The position numbers and the translations under genes were made by a program. From contig NZ_CP035282.1 in NCBI RefSeq assembly GCF_004103715.1, forward strand, positions 1,168,673 through 1,232,672: a stretch of 64,000 nt of DNA, in the 5' to 3' direction. The notes beneath the pieces are model-generated. The model did no database searches, was not told the DNA's origin, and saw nothing but the letters and a program-made list of their open reading frames with translations. Of this stretch, positions 62,116-64,000 are shown one piece after another. Source of the DNA: Acidilutibacter cellobiosedens. Lineage in GTDB: Bacteria > Bacillota > Clostridia > Tissierellales > Acidilutibacteraceae. Within the stretch, counting starts at the first letter, position 1. Every line of letters starts with the position of its first letter.

Positions 62116-63387
62116 TTGGATAAGGAAACAGATTATTTACAAGAGAAAGAGAAAATGTTTACCCCAATCTTGGCAGTCGAAGAAGCGTCAAGATGTCTTT
62201 TATGTTATGATGCTCCTTGTACAAATGCTTGCCCAGCTGGGACAGACCCCGCAAAGTTCATCCGTTCTTTGCGTTTCAGAAACTTTAAGGGGGCAGCATC
62301 AACTATCAGAGAAAATAATGTTCTCGGAGGAATATGCGCCAGAGTATGTCCTACAGATAAATATTGTGAAGGTGCCTGTAGCAGATGCGGTATAGATAAA
62401 CCTATACAGATTGGAAAACTTCAGCGCTATTTGACAGATTATGAACAAATGACAGGGATTAAATCCCTGGAGGCTGTAAAGGCTACAAAGGATAAAGTAG
62501 CAATCGTAGGTTCAGGTCCCAGCGGACTTTCCGCGGCAGCTAAATTAGCTTTGGCAGGATATAAAGTAACTGTATTTGAAGCAAGAGAACAACTCGGAGG
62601 TTGGCTGACATACGGAATTCCGGAAAACAGACTGCCTCAGCAAGTTGTAGAAAATGAAATACAATATGTTAAGGATTTGGGAGTTGAATTTAAAACTAAT
62701 TGTAAAGTAGGAAAGGGTATTAAAATAGAGGACCTCAAAAAAGACGGGTTTAGAGCATTTCTGTTAGCGACAGGAATGCAAAAAGGTAAAGGTGTTAATA
62801 TAAAAGGAAACGATTTGAAAGGTGTTATAAACGGAGTGGATTTTTTGGCCAAAGCCAAAACATCCAGAGGAAATATTGAAGTAGGAAAGAAAGTTGTAGT
62901 TATAGGCGGAGGAGACGTTGCCATGGATTGTGCTTCTACGGTTAAACTTTTAGGGGCAGAAGATGTAAAAGTAGTTTACAGAAGAAATATGGAAAAGATG
63001 CCTGCCGACAGAAAAGAATTAGCATATATTCAAGAACTTAACATACCTGTTTTTACCGGATTTAAACCTGCAGAAATAGTCGGTGAAAATGGAAGGGTTT
63101 CTAAATTTAAAGCAGTAGGTATGTTTGATAATTCAGAACTTAATCTTGATGCCGATATGGTCATATTCGCAGTAGGACAAGAGCCGGAAAAGAATATAGT
63201 GTCTGCTGATGTTAATGAAAAGGGAATATTTAAAACATCTAAATATATGACCAATGTAGACGGAATATTTGCCTCGGGAGATATTGCCGAAGGAGATAAA
63301 ACAGTGGTATATGCGGTAAAAGAAGGCAAAGAGGCAGCAGATTCAATAATTAAATACTTAACAAGCAAGAAAGAAGGTGTAAGATAA
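62116..63387 (+). CDS. preT: NAD-dependent dihydropyrimidine dehydrogenase subunit PreT-like (GltD/PreT family)
   Basis: This 423-residue flavoprotein has N-terminal cysteine clusters ('[19 protein letters not shown]', '[18 protein letters not shown]') for [4Fe-4S] centres. Two dinucleotide-binding folds follow: '[30 protein letters not shown]' for FAD and '[14 protein letters not shown]' for NAD(P)H, then '[24 protein letters not shown]'. Paired with the next gene (PreA) it reduces uracil/thymine. Glutamate synthase small subunit has the same fold; the overlapping preA gene decides for PreT. The TTG start follows AAAGGAGGAA. Confidence 0.87.
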   Translation: MDKETDYLQEKEKMFTPILAVEEASRCLLCYDAPCTNACPAGTDPAKFIRSLRFRNFKGAASTIRENNVLGGICARVCPTDKYCEGACSRCGIDKPIQIGKLQRYLTDYEQMTGIKSLEAVKATKDKVAIVGSGPSGLSAAAKLALAGYKVTVFEAREQLGGWLTYGIPENRLPQQVVENEIQYVKDLGVEFKTNCKVGKGIKIEDLKKDGFRAFLLATGMQKGKGVNIKGNDLKGVINGVDFLAKAKTSRGNIEVGKKVVVIGGGDVAMDCASTVKLLGAEDVKVVYRRNMEKMPADRKELAYIQELNIPVFTGFKPAEIVGENGRVSKFKAVGMFDNSELNLDADMVIFAVGQEPEKNIVSADVNEKGIFKTSKYMTNVDGIFASGDIAEGDKTVVYAVKEGKEAADSIIKYLTSKKEGVR

Positions 63388-64000
63388 TGAAAAAGAAAGA
63401 TCTTTCTATAGAATTTTGCGGAGTAAAATGTGAAAATCCATTTTTCTTATCATCATCACCAGTGGGCAATTGTTATGAAATGTGTGCTAAGGCTTTAGAT
63501 ACCGGCTGGGGCGGTGTTGTATTCAAAACTGTAGGATTCTTTATAGCAAATGAAGTTTCACCCCGTTTTGATAACTTAAGAAAAGAAAGTACACCCTTTA
63601 TAGGGTTTAAAAATATGGAACAAATAGCAGAGCATCCTTTGGAAGAAAACCTTGAAGCTATAAGAAGAATAAAAAAGGATTATCCCAATAAAGTATTGAT
63701 AGCTTCCATAATGGGACAAAATGAAGAAGAATGGGAGAAACTTGCAAAACTTGTTACTGAGGCGGGAGCGGATATAATTGAATGTAATTTTTCATGCCCT
63801 CAGATGACGAGCCATGCAATGGGTTCAGATGTAGGCCAGAATCCGGAACTGGTAAAGAAATATTGCCAGGCCGTAAGACAGGGAACCTCTCTTCCGTTTC
63901 TTGCTAAAATGACTCCGAATATAGGCAATATGTCATTACCTGCAATAGCTTCAATTGAAGGAGGAGCAACAGGAATATCGGCAATCAATACGGTTAAGAG
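63387..64000 (+). CDS. preA: Dihydropyrimidine dehydrogenase catalytic subunit PreA-like (partial, runs off window)
   Basis: The first 204 or so residues are present. They show a DHOD-like FMN barrel: '[32 protein letters not shown]', '[13 protein letters not shown]', '[33 protein letters not shown]' (catalytic-loop region), and '[10 protein letters not shown]' with the FMN-binding Lys. It overlaps the preT stop by one base (TAATG), implying coupled translation. The C-terminal 2[4Fe-4S] domain expected for PreA would lie beyond the window end. Activity: NAD-linked reduction of uracil or thymine to the dihydro-form, or the reverse. Confidence 0.85.
   Translation, partial: MKKKDLSIEFCGVKCENPFFLSSSPVGNCYEMCAKALDTGWGGVVFKTVGFFIANEVSPRFDNLRKESTPFIGFKNMEQIAEHPLEENLEAIRRIKKDYPNKVLIASIMGQNEEEWEKLAKLVTEAGADIIECNFSCPQMTSHAMGSDVGQNPELVKKYCQAVRQGTSLPFLAKMTPNIGNMSLPAIASIEGGATGISAINTVK

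Overview
The window looks like chromosomal DNA of a low-GC, anaerobic Firmicute of the Clostridia/Tissierellia type. The evidence is AT-rich DNA with strong AGGAGG-type ribosome binding sites and frequent TTG/GTG starts, a Re-citrate synthase-like enzyme, the [FeFe]-hydrogenase maturase HydE, S-layer homology domains and clostridial insertion sequences. The species cannot be named from sequence alone. No rRNA, tRNA or CRISPR array was seen.

Layout. (1) 0.1-9.3 kb: an IclR regulator, then a four-gene operon (Re-type citrate synthase-like DRE-TIM enzyme, aconitase, NAD-type isocitrate dehydrogenase, pyruvate carboxylase). Together these would make 2-oxoglutarate from pyruvate. (2) 9.6-15.3 kb: an SLH-domain surface protein overlapping a large secreted subtilisin-like protease. 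(3) 15.4-20.8 kb: an ascorbate-type PTS set (PRD regulator carrying an EIIA domain, EIIB, EIIC) with a phosphotriesterase-family lactonase, then a small coiled-coil protein. (4) 20.8-31.9 kb: a catabolic cluster under a second IclR regulator with two copies of one palindromic operator. It encodes a NadC-like protein, a MoCF-domain protein, 2-hydroxypentadienoate hydratase, acylating acetaldehyde dehydrogenase, 4-hydroxy-2-oxovalerate aldolase, a ferredoxin/BFD protein, a divergent LarA-type protein and a BenE-type transporter. An M24 peptidase-fold protein and two small conserved proteins follow. The lower route ends in pyruvate plus acetyl-CoA; the starting substrate is unknown.

(5) 32.0-38.8 kb: an IS6-like element next to an ECF S component, a frameshifted secreted subtilase, an Old Yellow Enzyme homologue whose 3' end is duplicated on the far side of the subtilase, and an acyl-ACP thioesterase. 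(6) 38.9-45.7 kb: a SWIM/SNF2 helicase, purB, purA and an RNA 2',3'-cyclic phosphodiesterase.

(7) 45.8-57.1 kb: an island of nested mobile elements. An ISLre2-type element, bounded by a 7-bp direct repeat, is interrupted by an IS256-type element. Next comes a MjaI-like (CTAG) restriction-modification system whose methyltransferase carries a staphylococcal-nuclease-like tail. A second IS6-like copy sits just upstream of the endonuclease gene. A decayed ISLre2 element split by an IS21-type element closes the island.

(8) 57.1-64 kb: a MarR regulator with a palindromic operator, an ABC exporter pair collapsed by deletion, hydE, pyrR with its own attenuator, and preT-preA (preA runs off the window end).

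The points most worth a second look are the LarA/hydratase/BenE cluster with its NadC-like and MoCF-domain partners, the methyltransferase-SNase fusion, the conserved 146-nt hairpin in the 3' region of both IS6-like copies, and the ABC exporter deletion.
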